A DNA stretch of 34,981 nucleotides from NCBI GenBank assembly GCA_964509505.1, contig CAZDYP010000032.1:1-34981 (forward strand), read 5' to 3'. Positions 32,122 through 34,981 of this stretch are shown here, piece by piece. The notes beneath the pieces are model-generated. The model did not search any database and had not been told where the DNA came from. It saw only the letters and a list, made by a program, of their open reading frames with translations. A program made the translations under genes and the position numbers. Origin of the DNA: CAZDYP01 sp964509505. Lineage in GTDB: Bacteria; Chloroflexota; Anaerolineae; JACRMK01. Positions within the stretch are counted from its first letter, which is position 1. Every line of letters begins with the position of its first letter.

Positions 32122-33111
32122 TTATTTCTTTCCTTTTTGTTCATTGAGGGTATTGCGCTCCCAAAAGACGCCATCGGCATAACCTTGAATTGTTGAGTCG
32201 GATTCTGCCAACTCCAAACGTTTCTCCGCGAGACAACCATACATCTCGTCAATCTCAATGCCCACGTATTGCCTGCCCAACTTCTTCGCCACGACGGATG
32301 TCGTGCCTGAGCCAAGAAATGGGTCTAGCACGACATCGCCCGCATTCGAGCTCGCGAGAATAATTTTGGCAAGCAGCTTTTCTGGTTTCTGTGTGGGATG
32401 ATCGGTGTTTTCTGGCATTGACCAGAACGGCACCGTAAGGTCTGTCCAAATGTTAGAGGGATGTGTCAGGCGATAGTTGCCGTCCTCATTTGCATCCCAA
32501 TCTTTGGGGTTGCCCTCGCCGTCGGTGTATGGCGCGAAGACGCGACGCTTGAGTTTCACCGCATCCACATTGAACGTGTAAGCATCCGAGACGGTGCAAA
32601 ACCAAATATCTTCGGCGTTGTTTTTCCAATTTTGTTTCGCGCCGCGCCCCTTCTCGCGTTCCCACGTGATGCGGTTGCGGACGATAAGATGTTTTTCGGC
32701 GATACGCTGAATCGTCGCCGACGAGCGCCAATCACTGCAAATATACACGGAGGCTGTGCGCTTGAGCGTGCGGATTAACGGCGGAAACCACGCTTCAAAC
32801 CAAGCCGTGTATGCATCGGCTGGCTGCTCACGAAACGTTGTCCCGTTGAACTCTTTGGTCAGATTGTAGGGCGGGTCTATGAACAACAAATCCACAAACG
32901 CCTCAGGCAGCCAAGCGAGCATCGTAAGCAAGTCTTGATGGATGGTTTTGTTTGCGATGTCGTGGAGCTGCGCAAGCGCGCACAGCCTGACCAACCGACT
33001 GGCATAGCACGCCTTCTCGGTGGGCGACAAGCGCAACGTGCGATTGCGCGGCGCGCGGGGGATGGAGTTGTCGTTGGTGGGATGGTTACGCATTGGTTCG
33101 TCTTCGCTCAT
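32122..33111 (-). CDS. DNA (adenine-N6 or cytosine-N4) methyltransferase, beta type
   Basis: 329 residues. Catalytic motif IV DLLFIDPPYNLTKEF in the first third and SAM-binding motif I LDPFLGSGTTSVVAKKLGRQ near the end, the order of beta-class enzymes; HPTQKPEKLLAKII is motif X. The long central part (WEREKGRGAKQNWKNN, VFAPYTDGEGNP) is the target-recognition region; the site cannot be read from it. DPPY fits adenine-N6 methylation, SPPY being more usual for cytosine-N4. No restriction endonuclease is adjacent, so it may be an orphan methylase. ATG 33111 immediately follows the TAA of a 22-codon ORF with a strong ribosome site. It lies inside the lysine gene cluster. Confidence 0.92.
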   Translation of the reverse strand: MSEDEPMRNHPTNDNSIPRAPRNRTLRLSPTEKACYASRLVRLCALAQLHDIANKTIHQDLLTMLAWLPEAFVDLLFIDPPYNLTKEFNGTTFREQPADAYTAWFEAWFPPLIRTLKRTASVYICSDWRSSATIQRIAEKHLIVRNRITWEREKGRGAKQNWKNNAEDIWFCTVSDAYTFNVDAVKLKRRVFAPYTDGEGNPKDWDANEDGNYRLTHPSNIWTDLTVPFWSMPENTDHPTQKPEKLLAKIILASSNAGDVVLDPFLGSGTTSVVAKKLGRQYVGIEIDEMYGCLAEKRLELAESDSTIQGYADGVFWERNTLNEQKGKK

Positions 33112-33180
33112 TTACGATTCTTGTAGGTGTGGTTCTTCATCACCAAAGCAAACATACATTGTTGAAGACAGGTCGATCAT
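33112..33180 (-). CDS. Possible 22-residue leader ORF before the methyltransferase
   Basis: ATG at 33180 with AAAGGAG 7 nt upstream, 22 codons (begins MIDLSSTMYV), TAA directly adjacent to the methyltransferase ATG. May couple translation, or be the tail of a decayed gene, since the frame upstream is also open (VVKKATPHEVLKET). Not recognised. Confidence 0.35.
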   Translation of the reverse strand: MIDLSSTMYVCFGDEEPHLQES

Positions 33181-33296
33181 CTTGGTCTCCTTTAGAACTT
33201 CGTGCGGGGTTGCTTTCTTCACAACTTTATGGATGCCTTTTCACTATCCATACAACACCGGCTTGACGCTGGCGTCGCTCGCATCCGCTTCATTCA

Positions 33297-33539
33297 TCAC
33301 ATCTCGCCACGTCGGTCAACGACAACACACACATTGCCTTGTCGTCTCAAGATGGTGACGACCTTCTGTATTCTTGGCTCTTCGCCCTCTTTCCAGCTAT
33401 GATACTCGCGTCGCATTTCTTCCAACGCCGCCAGTCGCAGCTGCTATGGCTGTGATTGCCACCACTCAAAATCGTTGTCAGCCTCGTACAGGTTCACGAT
33501 TTTGACGACCTTCGCAATGCCTCTCGTTTTGTTCGCCAT
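33297..33539 (-). pseudogene. Antitoxin-like small gene interrupted by TAG
   Basis: ATG 33539 reads MANKTRGIAKVVKIVNLYEA, then DNDFEWWQSQP, TAG (33446-33444), and continues in the same frame as LRLAALEEMRREYHSWKEGE, then EPRIQKVVTILRR. The pattern WWxSQP-x-x-RLAALEExRREYHxWKxGxEPxxQ-x-VVTIxKR is one I associate with small proteins encoded before nucleotidyltransferase-type toxins. No such partner gene follows; the next 180 nt hold only fragments. I therefore call it a decayed toxin-antitoxin remnant. Confidence 0.6.
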
Positions 33540-33575
33540 CGCATCCCCCATTTCCCTGTCTCCCTGTTTTCCTGT

Positions 33576-34745
33576 TTACTCTTTGACCTCACTCAACACT
33601 TCTTCAATGCTATCCGCCACCACATCTACATCCGCCTTCTCAATCACCAACGGCGGCAACAGTCGCAACACATTCGTCCCCGCAGGCAACGCCAACACGC
33701 CCTTGCCCATCAACGCTTGCAGATACGGCGTGACCTTCTGCTTCAACTCAATGCCGAGCAACAAGCCCTTGCCGCGTACCTCACGAATCATGGGCGACTC
33801 AATGCGTTGCAAGCGTCCCATGAAATACGCACCAACCTCTGCTGCGCGCTGCGCTAGTTTTTCGTCTTGCATCGCCGTCAGCGCCGCGAGCGCCACCGCC
33901 GCCGTGAATGGGTTGCCGCCAAACGTCGAGCCATGCAGCAGCGGCTCCAACGGCTTCACGCGTGGTCCGAACAACGTCGCGCCCATCGGCAGCCCGCCCG
34001 CGATGGATTTCGCGACACACAGAAAATCAGGTTGCAAATCGTCATGCTCACACGCGAACATCTTGCCCGTGCGACAGAAGCCCGTTTGGATTTCGTCCAC
34101 GATGAACATCGCGCCGCGCTCTTGGCAAATTTTCTGTAAGCCTTGTAAGAACTCCGCGCTCGCGGGACGCACGCCGCCCTCGCCCTGCACGGGCTCGACG
34201 ATGACGCCCGCTGTCTTGTCGCTGATGGCAGCGTCGGCTTTGGCGAGATTGTCGAACGGCACATGCGTGAAGTCGGGGACGAGCGGCATGAACGGCTCAC
34301 GATACTTCGGTTCATAAGTTGCAGACAGCGCGCCCATCGTGCGCCCATGAAAGCCGCGCATGAACGCAACGATTTGCGTGCGCCCCGTGTTCCAACGCGC
34401 CAGCTTCAGAGCGGTCTCTATCGCTTCGGCGCCTGAGCTGCACAGATACGTGCGGTTCATGCCGCGCGGCGCAACCGAGACGAGTTTCTCCAAGAGCAAC
34501 GCGCGCTTATCGTTGTGGAAAATTTCGGTCGCGGTGATGAGCGTCTTGGCTTGCTCGGTGATGGCGCGCACGACGGCGGGATGGCAATGCCCCAGATTCG
34601 CGCTGCCCTGTCCGCCGACGCAATCAATGTACTCCTTGCCGGTATCATCCCACAACCGCGCGCCCTCGCCGCGCACAATCGTGATAGGACGCTTGGCATA
34701 TAAGCCTGAGGTGTAGCGTTCTTCCAGTTCGAGATAGTTGGTCAT
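33576..34745 (-). CDS. lysJ: [LysW]-aminoadipate semialdehyde / acetylornithine aminotransferase LysJ
   Basis: 389 residues, class III PLP aminotransferase of the ArgD/LysJ group. Transfers an amino group from glutamate to the LysW-bound semialdehyde; many such enzymes also serve arginine synthesis. Motifs: YIDCVGGQGSANLGHCHPAV (LysJ-like wording), CSSGAEAIETALKLAR (PLP phosphate), GFHGRTMGALSAT, VEPVQGEGGV, FIVDEIQTGFCRTGKMFA (PLP ring Asp), VAKSIAGGLPMGA (Schiff-base Lys) and HGSTFGGNPF. AGGAG 3 nt before ATG 34745. With LysK at 14404-15501 it completes the last two steps of lysine synthesis. Confidence 0.9.
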   Translation of the reverse strand: MTNYLELEERYTSGLYAKRPITIVRGEGARLWDDTGKEYIDCVGGQGSANLGHCHPAVVRAITEQAKTLITATEIFHNDKRALLLEKLVSVAPRGMNRTYLCSSGAEAIETALKLARWNTGRTQIVAFMRGFHGRTMGALSATYEPKYREPFMPLVPDFTHVPFDNLAKADAAISDKTAGVIVEPVQGEGGVRPASAEFLQGLQKICQERGAMFIVDEIQTGFCRTGKMFACEHDDLQPDFLCVAKSIAGGLPMGATLFGPRVKPLEPLLHGSTFGGNPFTAAVALAALTAMQDEKLAQRAAEVGAYFMGRLQRIESPMIREVRGKGLLLGIELKQKVTPYLQALMGKGVLALPAGTNVLRLLPPLVIEKADVDVVADSIEEVLSEVKE

Positions 34746-34756
34746 GATCTCCTCAA

Positions 34757-34779
34757 GTAATCAGTAGTCAGTAGCCAGA
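34757..34779. repeat. TCAGTAG heptamer repeat
   Basis: AGTAA, TCAGTAG (34761-34767), TCAGTAG (34768-34774), CCAGA. Same unit as at 28162-28196. Directly abuts the stop codon of the four-helix-bundle gene. Confidence 0.9.
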
Positions 34780-34980
34780 CTAGTGGTTGATCTTCAGTGA
34801 ACTCTTCCAGCTTAGTGATTTCATAAGCCCCACCATCATCGCGGCAATTTCGCCGCCCTCCTTAAGAAGCTCAGCTGCGCGTTCGTGCTAAAAAAACTCC
34901 AAGCCGCGCGCAATTTCTATTGCCGTCATCACTGCGTAGGTTGAGCGCAATGCGATTTGCAAGAAATGGCAGAACTCTTT
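34780..34980 (-). pseudogene. Four-helix-bundle (23S rRNA intervening-sequence-type) protein, partial, internal TAG
   Basis: The frame enters from the window edge: KEFCHFLQIALRSTYAVMTA, IEIARGLEFF, TAG (34890-34888), HERAAELLKEGGEIAAMMVG, LMKSL, a short tail, TAG. This is the helix 3 and helix 4 part of PF05635 proteins (KEFxxFLxIAxGSxxEVxTxLEIAxxL ... EEIxxMLxGLxKSL). The internal TAG after a run of seven T breaks it, so it is probably decayed. A TCAGTAG heptamer array follows immediately after the stop codon. Confidence 0.7.
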
Positions 34981-34981
34981 G

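Noticed and set aside
33444..34890. TAG recoding (for example pyrrolysine) because two small genes have an internal TAG
   Set aside because: TAG is used as a normal stop by several intact genes in the window (for example 9087 and 20053); decay is the simpler explanation.

Overview
The window looks like a scaffold from a metagenome-assembled genome of a Chloroflexota bacterium, probably Anaerolineae-like. Four runs of exactly 100 N (8762-8861, 25352-25451, 29331-29430, 32001-32100) are scaffold gaps. The phylum is inferred from gene content: a LysW-type alpha-aminoadipate lysine pathway with Thermus-like homocitrate synthase and homoisocitrate dehydrogenase, an F420-type luciferase-like oxidoreductase, a lipoprotein sugar-ABC system without its own ATPase, a one-TM PknB-like kinase with a Pro/Thr-rich tail, and a secreted multidomain protein ending in YLPLIVR. 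No rRNA or tRNA was recognised, so the phylum call is provisional.

Layout. (1) 2-5284, plus strand: 3' part of a very large secreted protein (PKD domains, seven Cys-paired propeller blades, a metzincin-like protease core, BACON-like modules), ending at a bidirectional terminator. (2) 15501-5395, minus strand: LysK (lysine biosynthesis), SIR2-like protein, a deiodinase-family selenoprotein with in-frame UGA, a protease remnant, NAD-dependent epimerase, alpha/beta hydrolase, M20 peptidase, remnant of a four-helix-bundle gene, RidA, LLM oxidoreductase and Ser/Thr kinase. (3) 15652-27053, plus strand: TPR protein with its own promoter and terminator, then a GntR/UTRA regulator with a strong promoter and candidate operator, heading a catabolic locus: solute-binding lipoprotein, two permeases, cytochrome P450, sugar isomerase-like protein, Gfo/Idh/MocA oxidoreductase, alpha-methylacyl-CoA racemase and (after a gap) a divergent GroEL-like protein. 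(4) 34980-27105, minus strand: four-helix-bundle gene remnant, LysJ, broken antitoxin-like gene, DNA methyltransferase, homocitrate synthase, homoaconitase large subunit, SAM methyltransferase, homoaconitase small subunit and homoisocitrate dehydrogenase.

How genes work together. Homocitrate synthase, LysT/LysU and homoisocitrate dehydrogenase make alpha-aminoadipate; LysJ and LysK are the last two steps on the LysW carrier protein. LysW, LysX, LysZ and LysY are not in the window. The plus-strand catabolic locus pairs a sugar-type importer with an oxygenase and a 2-methylacyl-CoA racemase, which is unusual and leaves the substrate open.

Most notable: (a) a UGA exactly at the catalytic selenocysteine position of an iodothyronine-deiodinase-family protein with a SECIS-like hairpin just downstream; (b) period-7 tandem repeats in many intergenic spaces, carried in frame inside several enzymes, supplying stop codons of others, and flanking both four-helix-bundle gene remnants; (c) a GroEL paralogue whose catalytic Asp398-equivalent is Lys.
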